A DNA stretch of 64,000 nt from Allomyces arbusculus (GCA_027604705.1 JADHYV010000010.1:1-64000); one strand, 5' to 3'; shown: positions 10,541 through 21,477, counted from the stretch's first letter. Numbers and translations are program-made. Notes: generated by a model not told the origin, from the sequence alone.

Positions 10541-11395
10541 ATGCCGCCGCTGACCGCGCCCATGCTCGCGCGCGCCCCGTCGCACCTGATGCCGCCGCCA
10601 CCGCCTGTCCCGCTCGCGCACGCGCGGCCCGTCACGTCGTCGTGGCCACCACCACCAAGCGCTGCTGCGGTCCCGCGACCCGAGCCGGCACAAGGACCGA
10701 CCGTTCAGCAGCTCAATTGGGCCCTGCAGCTCGTCATTGGCGCACGGCTGGTCCCGGGCTCGGCACCGTCCTCGCTCCCGCTCGTCATTACGGCGCTCGA
10801 CCCGGCACGGCGCCATTTTGTCGCGCGGATGCAGGTCGGGCCGGCCCACTTGGTACGGACGCCTTGTTTTGTCCCTTCCATGCCGCGTCTCAGAACCGAT
10901 TCTAAACTGCTTGCTGCGCCCGCCGGATAGACTCCGCACGGCACGCTCCACCCGGCCGCCGTCGCTGCGACTATCGACGTCGTCGCGGCCGTCCTCCCGC
11001 TCCTCGCGTCTGCACCACCATCCCCATCCCCATCCTCCTCCTCCTCCTCTTCCTCCTCTTCCACCGCTTCCGCACCGCCTGTCCGATCGATCCTGTGGCC
11101 GTCTGCACGCACCGACGCGTCCCCGCTCCCGTTCGCCGCGGTCCCCGTCGTCCCGCACCTGACCGTGCTCGAAGCGCACGCCGTGCTCATGGCACAGACG
11201 CTTGGCACCGCCATGGCCTCGATCGACGTCATGGTGATCCCGCCCTCGTCGCCCGGCGCGCCCGCGACCGCATGGCCCGTGCTCGTTGCCTCATCGCGAT
11301 TACCGGGGGCCGCACTCCCGCCGCCGCCGGTCGTGCCGGCGTCGGTCGCGGCGCTCGGGGCTGGGTTGGCGCCGCACCATCGGCCCAAGATTTAG
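10541..11395 (+). CDS. Divergent hotdog-fold (thioesterase-like) protein
   Basis: Two exons, 258 aa: 10541-10852 and 10931-11395 (intron GTACGG...GATAG). The splice rejoins HFVARMQVGPAHL to TPHGTLHPAAVAATIDVV. That block lines up with the GTLHGG..ATL.D core helix of PaaI/ACOT13 hotdog thioesterases, and ASIDVMVIPPSSPG later matches their SVD...YL.PA strand. A Ser-rich loop separates the halves. The usual HGG is HPA, so activity is uncertain. No targeting signal is obvious. The start used is the first ATG near the conserved region; the frame is open to an ATG at 10211. The alternative is an unrelated protein with a chance match, so the family call is tentative while the exon model is good. Confidence 0.55.
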
Positions 11396-12100
11396 TTTAG
11401 AGGGGTCGGATCGTGGAGACATTTTTTTTTTTGGATTTTGGTTTTCCGGTGCCCGCGTCGCGCGGGTGCCAGTTTTGCTGGTCGGGACTTTTTTTGCGTG
11501 TGTGCGCGTGCGGTTGGATCGCGTTCAATAACAACCATGTGTTAGCGAAGCTCTTGGCTGTGGAGACGCGCGACGTCCATGCGGTGCGTCGCCGTGCACG
11601 CGGTCGTCAGCGACTTGGTGGCTCGGTGCGTGTCGTGTCGCGGCCGTCGGCTGATGTCCACGCTGATCGACCGCGTGCGTCCACCGGCGGCAGGCCGCAC
11701 GATGGCGACGCGCTCGCGCGCGCGCACCGTGCGCACGGCACCGAGGCGAACCGCGTTCCCACCGTACCGTGAACCTGGCCTCGCGCCACGCGCCGTGGCC
11801 ATGTCAGGTCGTGAGGCGAGGCGACGAGCGCACGCTGTTCGCAGGTCGCGCGCACATGTGGGCGACCCAGCTGGCCGACCGGCATGGCCGACCACCACCG
11901 ACCGGTACGCCCCCGGCCATGGCCAGCGCACGGTATAAAAGCCAGCCCCTGCGGCCTCCCCGCGGCCTCTCTCTCTCCCAGCTCTCCCCGAACGCGACGC
12001 GCTCGACCACGTAACCGACCGACCAACGCGCTTCCTTTCCTCGCCCTCTCTCTCTCTTTCTCTCTCCCTCCCCAACGAACCGACCGGCCGGCTGACCACC
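11396..12100. promoter_or_regulatory. Promoter region of the LPMO-like gene
   Basis: 705 bases holding the 3' flank of the hotdog-like gene and, to the right, a well-formed promoter: a TATA box and pyrimidine tracts before the ATG at 12101. Confidence 0.5.
11934..11940 (+). promoter_or_regulatory. TATA box
   Basis: TATAAAA, 161 bases before the ATG of the secreted LPMO-like gene. It is followed by CT-rich tracts at about 11969-11991 and 12039-12071, a layout common in strongly expressed fungal genes. Confidence 0.6.
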
Positions 12101-13553
12101 ATGACGGGCACCGCCCCAACCCTCGCCGCCTTCTCGCGACTCGCCGTGCTCGCCGTCTTGGCGCTCGCCCTCTCGCCGTTGGTCGCGCACGCGCACTTTT
12201 CCATTGTCGGCAGCCGCGAGGCCGCCAAATACCACAATAACCTGAAGTTCTACCCGATTGCCGGTACGTGTGGGGTGCGGGCCTGTTCTCTGTCGAAGAC
12301 GGCACGCGTGCCGGCCGGACGAACGCGTCCACCGCGTTCACCGAGGCGCGCAACCGACAGGCGCGGCTCGTTGACACGCGCTGGACGATGCGCCGCACGC
12401 GATAGTGCGCCATCGCGACCGGGACCGAGACCGAGACCGACGCGTTCGTTCACCTCGCGCACGCGCGCATGCCGACGCGATGCAACGCGTCGCGACCGAC
12501 CGGCATATCGCCCGACTGATCCCCCACCCACGCACCTCCATCACCCGCGACATCACCACCGCCCCCCCCCCCCCCCCCCTCCATCTAGGCGGCGCGAACC
12601 TGCGCCCCGTGACCAACTGCCTCGACCTACCCGCCGTGACCCCCAAATCCCTGACCGCCGGCGAAAAGACCTCGATCGAGTTCGAGATCGGCAACCATGC
12701 GTCGCACGTCGGCAACTGCAAGGCCGCGCTGATCGACACGACCACGGGCACCGAGGTCGCGCACCTGGACGACGTGCCCAACTGCGTCGCCAACGCGCAC
12801 GCCTACCCGCTAACGGTGCCGGACGTCGAGTGCGCGCACTGTGTCTTGAAAGTGTCGGTCGCCGCCACGCACTTGTCGGCCGATCACCCAGAAATATACG
12901 ATTCGTGTCTCGACGTCGCGATCGCCGGCGGGAAGTCCGGCGGGAGCGGCGGCGGCGCGCAGGAAGCGCAGGGCGGCGAGACCGAGGCCAAGGGGCTCAA
13001 GGAGGACGCGGTCGCGGCGCAGCACGCGGGCGAGGATCACGGCGCGTCGGCGGCCGTCGACGAGGATCACGGTGCCGCCGCCGACCAGGGCGACGAGGAC
13101 GACGAGGACGCGCAGTCCGAGGACGGTAACGGCACCGACGCCGTGGCCGCTGCGCACGCCGGCGGCACCACCGACCATGGCGCCGCGACGGTCTCGACGC
13201 AGCACGCCGGCGAGGACCACGGCGCCGCCGCCTTCGACTCGGACCAAGCCAAGGCTGACGCGGCGGCGCGCGACCATTCGCGCGGTGCGGCCAAAGCCGA
13301 CTCGGGGCTCACGCACGTCATGGACGACGGCCACATGATGACCGGGCCGGAGATGCAGACGTTCCGCGCGGCGGGCGTCGACAAGCAAGGTGACGCGGGC
13401 GCCGACGAGACCAAGGGCGAGGCCAAGGATACCGACGCGGCGCTGCCCAAGGACATGAAGGCGACGGCGCAGAGCGTCGAGGACGTGCGCCGCCAGATGC
13501 TGCGTTTCTTCAAGGGCAAGTCGCCGGGATCGTCGGCGGCCAAGTCGGCTTAG
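12101..13553 (+). CDS. Secreted LPMO-like (chitin-binding type 4 fold) protein with His/Asp-rich tail
   Basis: Two exons, 375 aa: 12101-12263 and 12589-13553 (325-base intron, GTACGT...TCTAG). A clear signal peptide ends at AHA before His32 (HFSIVGS), so the mature protein would begin with histidine, as copper-dependent lytic polysaccharide monooxygenases do. Residues 32-160 show the order expected of that fold: an early Cys (C65), a Thr/Ala-Gly-Glu strand, an internal GNH (His91) followed by a Cys, then YPLTVPDVECAHCVLKV and YDSCLDVAI, which resemble the LP...C..CVLQW and CADI.I blocks. His32 plus His91 could form the copper brace. The rest is low complexity: repeated HAGEDHGA-like units, acidic runs, and a basic C-terminus. 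Family membership is inferred from motif order; an X325-like copper protein or a binding-only protein is possible. Confidence 0.6.
12562..12579. repeat. Poly(C) tract, 18 bases
   Basis: Homopolymer inside the intron of the LPMO-like gene, serving as part of the pyrimidine tract just before the TCTAG acceptor. Confidence 0.85.
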
Positions 13554-14636
13554 GCACGTCGTCGGCGTGAACGGGATCGGCGGCGTGGGTCATGCTGCCG
13601 GAAGCGATGGAGAGGAGACTCGGATGTGGGACTGAGGTGAGCAGACTGGCTTGGCTTCGCGCACAGCAGAGCGTAGTTGACTGTTATTTCGTTCCGTCAT
13701 CATGACCATGCATCACGGTGTACGCAATACATTTTACCATTCATCGGCACCAATGCTGTCGCGTATGGCATAGCAGATCAGGCCCGCTTAGTTGAGTGCA
13801 GCCCATCCTGTCGTTCAGCGCCACGACACCGACGCGGGAGATTGGGGCCGAGCTGCATCGAGTTTCGACAACGTGAACTGCACTGTGGGACTGGAGGCTC
13901 TTTCCGTTGCACTGTGAAATCACTCTTCGATCAGGAAGGCATGACGCTTTGGGATTGCGCTGCTTGAGAACGGGATCGACCGTCCCGCCGCGCCGACCAT
14001 CAAGCCACGTCGACCATCGAGCCGCATTCTATGGCTGGCATTCCCTGCGACGCACGGGTAGCGGTGCGTCCGTGTTGACCGCCGCATCAGCGCACCCTTC
14101 GCGCGCGGGCCGTCTGAGCGGCAACGGCGTGACCGCGTTGCGGCTTGGGCAAGAGGCGTCCTGCCAGGTCCATCGGCCGGCCTCGCGAGCGGAACGTGAA
14201 CCTCAGCCAGGCATTTGCCTTTCAGGCGGAAGGGCGCCGCCGCCACTGTCGACCTGGAGAAGAAGCCGCGCTCCACAAAGGGCCGCGCACCACTGCAACG
14301 GTGGCCACGATCCCCATTTTCGAGAGCGTGTCGACGGCGCTGGCACCACCACTCACGACGAGCACTGCCCGCAAACCGTCGCGCGCACACGCTCGAGAGA
14401 CCTCGAGCAACCGCGGTCCCGAGAATCGACGCCGTAGATCCAACCACGCTGCCGAACCTGACCTCGACGCGCCGCGACCTTTGGAATCGAATCCCGAGCC
14501 ACCTCCGCCAAGTACGCGCGCATCTGTCTCATTACCGTGCTCCCGGCCGCGTCGGGCGCTGACGACCTGTGCGCCACGCCTAGGTCGCGCGTGCCCGCTC
14601 CAACGGCAGACCCGCTCGCTATAGCAGCTCTCAATC
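13554..14636. other. Intergenic, no gene supported
   Basis: 1.1 kb with moderately lower GC on the left and no domain-bearing frame on either strand. It should contain the promoter of the CAF120-like gene; no TATA box is evident. Confidence 0.45.
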
Positions 14637-17600
14637 ATGGCTGACGACACTCCCGCGCCCGCCGTTGCGGCCGCGCCGCTGGCTCCGACGCGCGTGCCGT
14701 TGCCCGCGGCGCTCCCGGCGCCTGCGATCCCGCCCGACACGCCACCCGACATGGCGCCCATTGCGGCTCGTTTCGCGGCGTTCAGCGTGAAGCCCTACCG
14801 CGCCGGGATCCTGAATAAGGCCAACGTGCAGGCGCCCGACGGGCGTCTCTTCCCGCGGCACGACTGGACGCCGTGGTACGTCGAGCACATTGGCCCGTTG
14901 CTCATGTTCTGGCCGGCACCGACCTCGGCGGACCCCGACGCGATCGCGGCCACGAAAGCCGCGACCGCGCCCAACTTCATCAACATTGCCGACGCCGACG
15001 TGCAGCTCGTGCCGGACCAGACTGCGTTTGCGCTCAACACGGCGGGCTGCAACCTGTACCACCTCCAGGCGGCGGACAGCGACGATCTCGCGCAATGGGT
15101 GGCCTCGATCCGATTGGCGTGTTTCGAGTTTGCGAAACTGCACGAGCAGTACACGGCGGCGTTACTCGTGCGCCCGCCGTTCCGCGCTCCCGCGGCGCTC
15201 GCCCTGATCGGGTCCGACAAGTTCTCGGCAGCCGTGCAGGTGCGGTACTCAGGGTGCGCCGAGTGGCGCAAGCTCTGGTGCGTCGTGTACCCCGCGGACC
15301 AGCCGCCGCCCCCACCACCATCGTCGCGCACGTCGATTCTGAAACGCAAGTCGCTGGCGCTCAGTGCGTCGTCGTCGTTGGCCTCGCTCGCGGAGGCCGG
15401 GCCGCAAATCATTCTCTACGACAGCAAGAAACTCAAGCGCGCGGTGCTGACGCTGACCAACATCTACCAGGCGTACGCAGTCTACCCGGAACGGCCGCAC
15501 CTGATCAATCTGTCGATGCTCGGCAAACTCGAGGGCACCGTCACCGACCATGACGCGAACCCGAATTCGCCGATTGCGCACCCGGCGTTCTGTTTGGTGA
15601 TGACCTCAGCGCCCGACGACTTGGCCACGTTCTTGGTGGCCACGTGCGCCGCGTTCCGGCTCTACGATGTGGCCCCCGCGCGGTCGATGGGGGGCGTGCC
15701 GGTCCCGCCGAATTTGCGCGTCGCGCCGGCGGCCGACGAGACGAGTCTGTTCTTGACGAGCGAGGATACGCAGGGACTGGATTTGGCGACGAATCATTTG
15801 CAGGCCAAGGCGTTGCTGGAACGAACATTGGCCGCGAAACTGGCGGGGGCCAATGCGCCAAAGACGCCGCCGGAAGTGCCGCCGACGCCACGGAGTGCGG
15901 GTGCCGGTGGGAAGAGTCGCGCCGAGAAGGTCGCGAGCGTGGCCGTGGCCGCGGGTGGAGCGGCGGCGGCGATGGCGGGTAAGGCCGGCGGGAAGGGGAA
16001 GGGGAAGCAGTTGCCGCCGCCGCCGGCGAGTAGTGAGGAAGAGGAGAGCGGGTCCGAGTCAGCGTCCGAGAGCGGATCGGAGACGGGGTCCGAAGACGAG
16101 TCTGGGTCGGACGAGGAGGGGACCGGATCTGAGGAAGAGACAGGGTCGGAATCGGAGTCTGGGTCCGAGGAAGAAGAGTCGGACGTCGAGCACACGACGA
16201 CTGACGACCACGGCGTCACAACAGGCACCGACCATTCCGGTTCCGACGCCGAGACGACCGACAGCGAAGAGGAGAGCAACGCCGAGTCGGACGCGTCGGA
16301 CGACGCGCACGTGAAGCCGCGCAAGAACAAGACCAAGGACCTCGATTCGGTCACGCGCGGCGTCGGCAAATTGTCGGTGCACGACGAGTCGCACGACGAA
16401 ACCACCGGGTCCGAGGACGAGTCGGGGTCCGACGAGCATTCGGGGTCCGACGAGCATTCGGGGTCTGACGACGAGCACAGCGGGTCGGAATCGGCGTCCG
16501 GGTCCGGCAGCGACGACGATGACGATGCGACGACCACGTCCGGATCCGATGTGACCGACAGCGATGACCATGATTCGACGTCGTCCGAGGAATCGACCGA
16601 CTCGGACGCGTCGGATTCGGATTCTGATGTCTCGGACGGGCCCATCACCAACGGCGCCGCTCGCGGCGGGCCAATGCCGCAGTTCGACCCGAACGCTGTC
16701 GATTTCATGGCCGGGCTCAACGCGAACCGGTACGCGGCATCGGTCGCGACCTCCGACAGTGGCAAGCCGCCCGTACCTGAATTTGCGCCCAATTCCCTGC
16801 TTTCGAACCCGCACGCCGCGGGCACCAACAAGTCGGGCCCTGGTGCCGACGAGCCGCTCGTCCCCGCATTTGTCCAGTTTGGCGGGCTGCTCGCGAAACC
16901 CAAGGCAACGCTCTTGCAGCAGCACCAGGAAGTGCAGAAGCGGCAGCAGTACTATGCGCAGTTGCAAGAGCACCACCACCAGCAGCAGCTCGAGCAGGCC
17001 GTGCAGCGCGAGCAGCAGTACTCGGTCATGGCGCGGCCGCGCGGGCCGTTGCTGTCGGTCGCGCCGCGGCAAGACGCCGCGGCCAATGCTGCCGGTTTGC
17101 TCTCGGTCGTCTCGTCGCGCGAAAAGACGCGGCAGCAGCAAAAGTACGCGTATTCGGGGTTTGCGTCGGGTTCAGGCGTGGCCGAACTCGTCGAGCGTGG
17201 CGCCGGAACGGGCAAGCAGATTGCGCTCGACTTTGAGCGCGACCGCGACCGGCAAATGGCGCTCGAGTCGCGACAACTTGCCAAGGAAATGGCCGAGGAG
17301 AGGCAGCGGCTCGAGGAAATGATGGCCGTGCAGCGGCTCCAGCAGCAGCAGGCGCAGTTGCAGCAGCAGCAGCAGCAGCAGCAACAGCAGGCGCAGCAAT
17401 TAGCCGCACAACAAGCAGCAGCGCAGCAGGCACAGCAGCAGCAGATGGGCATGTGGGGCGCGAGTCCCGCAGCCGCGTCGCCGCACACTATGTCCATGTA
17501 TGGCGCGCCGGCTGGGATGGCCGCAATGGGCGCCATGGGAGGGATGGGCGTGATGCAGGGCGGCATGCAGGGGATGCAGGGTATGGCCGCGATGAACCGC

Positions 17601-18320
17601 GGTATGGCGACGCCCGGCATGACGGCCATGAACCCGTACGCTGGTATGATGAGCCATCCGGCGAGTATGATGGGACCAAGCGTGCCGCCGCAAGCTGCCG
17701 TGACGGCTCTCTCGTCGGATTCCGATGCGAGTTCCGGGTCGGACGAGGACGACGATTCCGACGCGTCGGCGACCGGGTCTGAGGGGACCGGCTCGGATTC
17801 AGACGCGACTGGGTCCGAGTCGCGTTCAGGGTCGGAGACGGGCACCGACGACGAGGACGACGCGAGCGGGTCCGGTTCCGGATCCGGCACCGAGTCCGAG
17901 GAGGAAGAATCCGAGGAAGAGGAAGCGCCGGCACCTGTCGTCGTCGCGAAGGGGAAGGGAAAGGCCAAGAGCAAGGACAGGTCGCTGCCGTCGCCCACAG
18001 CGGCATCGACGCCCATGGGCATGATGGCGGCGCCTGGGTACTACCCGATGGCGGGCGGGTTCAACCCGGCGCTCTACCAGCAGCAGATGCAGCAAATGCA
18101 GCAGATGCAAATGATGCAGCAAATGTACGCGGGCATGGCCGGGATGGCCGCGGGTGCGCAGGGTGCGGCGCCTGGCCAGCCGCAGCAGGCGGGCGCATGG
18201 CCGGGGATGCCGTACGGAATGATGCCGATGATGCCGATGATGCCGATGATGCAGGCGCCCGCTCAGCAGCCGGCGGCCGCGGCCAAGGGCAAGAGCAAGG
18301 GCAAGAAGAGCAAAAAGTGA
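14637..18320 (+). CDS. CAF120: CAF120/SKG3-like PH-domain protein with acidic Ser-rich and Gln-rich regions
   Basis: Single exon, 1227 aa. Residues ~77-180 carry the split PH region of fungal CAF120/SKG3 proteins: WTPWYVEHIGPLLMFWP, then INIADADVQLV, FALNTAGCN and WVASIRLACFEFAKLHEQYT. A second PH-like part begins near residue 209 (EWRKLWCVVYP). CAF120 associates with CCR4-NOT and SKG3 with the bud neck in yeast. Residues ~465-668 and ~1025-1098 are dominated by Glu/Ser/Asp/Gly repeats (GSDEHSGSDEHSG-like). Between them lies a Gln-rich coiled region (~770-940, with a poly-Gln run from CAG repeats at ~17339-17440), and the C-terminus is Met/Gln/Pro-rich, ending in Lys-rich KGKSKGKKSKK. The low-complexity parts create long open frames on the opposite strand that I treat as shadows. 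The PH region is well supported; orthology to CAF120 versus SKG3 is not resolved. Confidence 0.75.
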   Translation: MADDTPAPAVAAAPLAPTRVPLPAALPAPAIPPDTPPDMAPIAARFAAFSVKPYRAGILNKANVQAPDGRLFPRHDWTPWYVEHIGPLLMFWPAPTSADPDAIAATKAATAPNFINIADADVQLVPDQTAFALNTAGCNLYHLQAADSDDLAQWVASIRLACFEFAKLHEQYTAALLVRPPFRAPAALALIGSDKFSAAVQVRYSGCAEWRKLWCVVYPADQPPPPPPSSRTSILKRKSLALSASSSLASLAEAGPQIILYDSKKLKRAVLTLTNIYQAYAVYPERPHLINLSMLGKLEGTVTDHDANPNSPIAHPAFCLVMTSAPDDLATFLVATCAAFRLYDVAPARSMGGVPVPPNLRVAPAADETSLFLTSEDTQGLDLATNHLQAKALLERTLAAKLAGANAPKTPPEVPPTPRSAGAGGKSRAEKVASVAVAAGGAAAAMAGKAGGKGKGKQLPPPPASSEEEESGSESASESGSETGSEDESGSDEEGTGSEEETGSESESGSEEEESDVEHTTTDDHGVTTGTDHSGSDAETTDSEEESNAESDASDDAHVKPRKNKTKDLDSVTRGVGKLSVHDESHDETTGSEDESGSDEHSGSDEHSGSDDEHSGSESASGSGSDDDDDATTTSGSDVTDSDDHDSTSSEESTDSDASDSDSDVSDGPITNGAARGGPMPQFDPNAVDFMAGLNANRYAASVATSDSGKPPVPEFAPNSLLSNPHAAGTNKSGPGADEPLVPAFVQFGGLLAKPKATLLQQHQEVQKRQQYYAQLQEHHHQQQLEQAVQREQQYSVMARPRGPLLSVAPRQDAAANAAGLLSVVSSREKTRQQQKYAYSGFASGSGVAELVERGAGTGKQIALDFERDRDRQMALESRQLAKEMAEERQRLEEMMAVQRLQQQQAQLQQQQQQQQQQAQQLAAQQAAAQQAQQQQMGMWGASPAAASPHTMSMYGAPAGMAAMGAMGGMGVMQGGMQGMQGMAAMNRGMATPGMTAMNPYAGMMSHPASMMGPSVPPQAAVTALSSDSDASSGSDEDDDSDASATGSEGTGSDSDATGSESRSGSETGTDDEDDASGSGSGSGTESEEEESEEEEAPAPVVVAKGKGKAKSKDRSLPSPTAASTPMGMMAAPGYYPMAGGFNPALYQQQMQQMQQMQMMQQMYAGMAGMAAGAQGAAPGQPQQAGAWPGMPYGMMPMMPMMPMMQAPAQQPAAAAKGKSKGKKSKK

Positions 18321-18805
18321 TTGCAAGTCGAGAGTGGCATTCGCGCGTTGCGTTGCGTTGCGTTGCGTTGTGTCGCGTTGCGTTGCGTTGGTAGTGTTGT
18401 TGCAAAATGTATCTACGTAGTTTTTAGTGTGGGTTTGAGCGGTGATCATGTCAGCTCGTGCTTTGGTGGGCATCGTCGGTGCCATTGTCACCTGGTGTTG
18501 CCTGTCAGCCCCCGATGGAGCAGTCGCGTCTCGCGCGCGTGCCTCGCATGCATGCCGGCACTGTGGCGCAGCCCTGACACACGTGTGTCACATCTGAAAC
18601 GCATGGTGGCGAAGGGGCGAAAGAAGCGAAACCAGCGCGAAACCCGACGCCGTGATGCCGTCAAAACCTGAAACCCGGACCGGGCGCTCGGGGCGACGCG
18701 CTTCTGCTCCCTCGCACACGCGCTCGTCCACCACCGCCGCGCGCCAACGACACCACTCGCGCCCACCGGCGTCGAGCACGACCCGTGCGCCTTTCAACGA
18801 CCGCC
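18321..18805. other. Intergenic: 3' UTR with microsatellite, then promoter
   Basis: About 485 bases between two plus-strand genes. It opens with a GCGTT pentamer array in the presumed 3' UTR; the rest shows no gene. Confidence 0.5.
18343..18390. repeat. GCGTT pentanucleotide microsatellite
   Basis: About nine GCGTT units with one imperfect unit (TGTC) in the middle, starting some 20 bases after the stop codon of the CAF120-like gene. Confidence 0.85.
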
Positions 18806-21210
18806 ATGCCCGCACCGGAAGTGCGCACTCGCAGCAGCACCGGCACCGGCGTCGCCACCGCCGGCGTTCGGAGCAAGCTCGCTCCCGAAGCTGCGTCGAT
18901 CTCACCAACGGCAACTTCAACGACGACGGCCGCGCTGCAAGCGGCACTCGCGACGCTGCCCGCCAACCTCCCGCAGCTTCCCGCGGCCGTCGACGACTTG
19001 CTGCAGTCCGTGTCCGGGTCGGGTCTCTCGCTGCTCGGCAAGGTGCAGTCGCTTGAGGACGTGCTGCGCGCCGTCAAGCACGCTGTTCTCGCGCAAACCG
19101 GCACCACAACCACCGACACGGTCGCACCGCGCGGCAAGCGCATGTCGGACGCTGAGCTCGACGCGCTCGCCCAGTACGTTGGTTCTTCCCCATCGCGCGG
19201 GTGCGGACGGTGCGGTGGACATGTAACAGTCGACCTGACTTGGATGTTGTGTTCATCCGCATGTTGCCAGAACGGTTGCCGCCACCGCCACGACCGGCTC
19301 CGCCATTGGCCATCCGACGGCCTCGGCTCCGGTGCGCGCGTCCGCAGACATGGAGCCGCACGCACGCCCCACCATGCCCGCATCACCGGCCCATGCCCGC
19401 TCCTCCCGCCGCAAGGCGGGCCCCAACGCGCGCAGCCTTGCCGAGTCGCGCGCGCGGCTCGACGCGCAGCTCGCGGAGCTCGGCCTGTTTCCCGACGATC
19501 TCGACGCCGACGACTCGGGCATGGCCGCGTCGGCGCTGCTCCCACCGGCCACTGCCGCGGGCGTTGACCCGCTGCTGTCCAACATTATTACGCACCACGC
19601 CGACGACGACATTGGCGGCGGCAACGAGACTGAGTCGGACGTCGACTTGCCGGGGAATCGCGGCGACGGTGTCGACGTGCGGCTGCACCGCATGACGCGC
19701 ACGCTCGAGTCGCTCATCGAGGACGCGCGTTCGGTGCTCTCGTCCCCCGCGGCCGACGAACCACCGCGCCGTCCCGTGCGTAATCGTGTTCCGACGCCTA
19801 CGGCCGGCTTGCCCGATGCGATGGATGACGAGGACCTCGACCTGCTCGACCGGTACTCGTCGCTGTCCTACCGGTCGTCGCCGCACCTGCGCACGCACCG
19901 GGACTCGGCCGCGACCATCCGTGGCCGGCCTGCCGTGCCCTCGCCCGCGTCCCCACCTGACGGGTACTACCGCGCGTCCGCCGACGAGACGCGCCCGCGC
20001 TCTGTCCTCTCCATGACGAGCTTGCCCGGGCAGTACCCCGGGGCCGCGTCCATGCGCCGCCGCCCCGTGTCCCCCGTCTACCCCCTGCGCGGCAGTGCCG
20101 GTTCTTTTATTGACGGCGACGACGGGGACCAGCTGCTCGATGCGCGGTCGGACGACTCGATCACACCGTCCGAGTCGCCGTCGGGCTACTTCCGGTTTTA
20201 CCAGCAGCAACTCGCGGCCGCGCAGCAGCAGCAGCAGCAGCGCGACTGGCAGCCGACGCCACCGCCGCCGCAGCCGCCGCAGCCGCAGCCGCAGTACTAC
20301 CCGGCGCCGTCCCCCGTACTCGCACCGGCCCCCTTGCCCCGTGCGACTGCGTCGACGCTCAGTTACCGCCCGGTCCCGTCGCACCTGAGCGTGCGTCCGG
20401 CAACGCCGATCGCGGTCCAGGACGTGCCGATGCTCGTGGACGACCATGTGGGGGACATGCAGTTCCCGCGGCGGATGATGGACCAGGCTGCCGATTTGGT
20501 GGCCGCCGCGCAGGCGCGGTACCCGGACGCGCGCGACTGGTTGTTGCGCAACTGGGCAGGGGCGGCGGCGGGGCTCGCGCCCGTCGCGCCCACGGCGGAA
20601 CCGTCGGTTATGTCGCGCCGCGAAGCGAGTGTTTTGCACCATAGTGTCGTGGATCCGGTGGCTCTGTTGGAACCGGTGCCAGATTTCCACGACCAGCTGG
20701 CCGCGGAGGCCGAAGCGGCCGAAGCGGCGGCAGCGGTGCCCGCACGGCGGCCGTGGGTTGGGCCGCGCCGGTTGTTGATGCTGATTGTGCTCGCGTACCT
20801 GGTGTTGGATACGACAGTGTTCCTGTGGCTCGCGTTTGTGGTGGCCACGGCGTTGCTCGGGATCAAAGGGCTGTGGCGGTGGGTTGCGGAGCTCTCGGTG
20901 CGTATTTGTTGTTGTCACCCGCCGCTCTTCACGTTCTCATCTCCCATCGCTGACTTTCATTCTGCCCACAACCCAGGAGGACATTGTCGAGCTCATGGTC
21001 GTCGACTCGCGCGGCACCGCGCACGCTCAGGACGACGGCACCGAGACCACCAAGCGCAGCAGCAAGTCGAGGAGGTTGCGCACGTCGCGGCGGCACCGCA
21101 CCGTGCGCCGCGTCGACGGCGACGATCAAGATGAGGGAATGGTCGAGGGGAAGCCGCGCCGGCGTAAGCGCGTGGAACGCGTGGAGCGCGTGCCGAACGA
21201 TACGGCGTAA
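18806..21210 (+). CDS. Hypothetical protein with C-terminal membrane segment (742 aa)
   Basis: Three exons: 18806-19173, 19271-20897, 20977-21210 (introns GTACGT...CCAG and GTGCGT...CCAG), all in phase. The first ~125 residues contain a helical part (LPAAVDDLLQSVSGSGLSLLGKVQSLEDVLRAV). A coiled segment follows near residues 170-190 (LAESRARLDAQLAELGLFPDD), then a long Ser/Pro/Asp-rich disordered region with a Gln run. Around residues 622-660 lies a hydrophobic stretch (LLMLIVLAYLVLDTTVFLW and LAFVVATALLGI), long enough for one membrane span or a hairpin. The last exon is a highly basic tail (RRLRTSRRHRTVRR). The layout, a long soluble N-terminus with a tail anchor, suggests an ER, mitochondrial or nuclear-envelope anchored protein. 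I do not recognise a family. Confidence 0.65.
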
Positions 21211-21438
21211 TTTGTGAACAAGGGACAACGGGTGTATTTTTTTTTTTTGGATCGTGTTGGCCAAGGGAATCGAAGTGCGGTTTTGATGTGGACTAGAGCT
21301 GCGCGGTAGGTGTTAGGGCTGAACGCACTCTGCAAGTACCGCGCTGGACCGATTCGGAAGTGCAAGCCGAACATCAAAGACATCGGACACTTACTACCGT
21401 TAGGAGAGTCTCAAGATCGCAGACCAGATCGTACCTCG

Positions 21439-21477
21439 GATTTACCTCAGGGTGGGGAGCATGATTTACCTCAGGGT
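21439..21477. repeat. Short direct repeat
   Basis: GATTTACCTCAGGGT occurs exactly at 21439-21453 and 21463-21477, a 24-base period. Confidence 0.85.

Noticed and set aside
12405-13553. 382-codon frame taken as a whole gene
   Set aside because: Its first ~60 codons are intron; the true gene starts at 12101 with a signal peptide joined by splicing.
15794-18022. Several 350-370-codon minus-strand frames opposite the CAF120-like gene
   Set aside because: Ser/Asp/Cys/Val-rich mirror images of the acidic and CAG-repeat regions, caused by composition.
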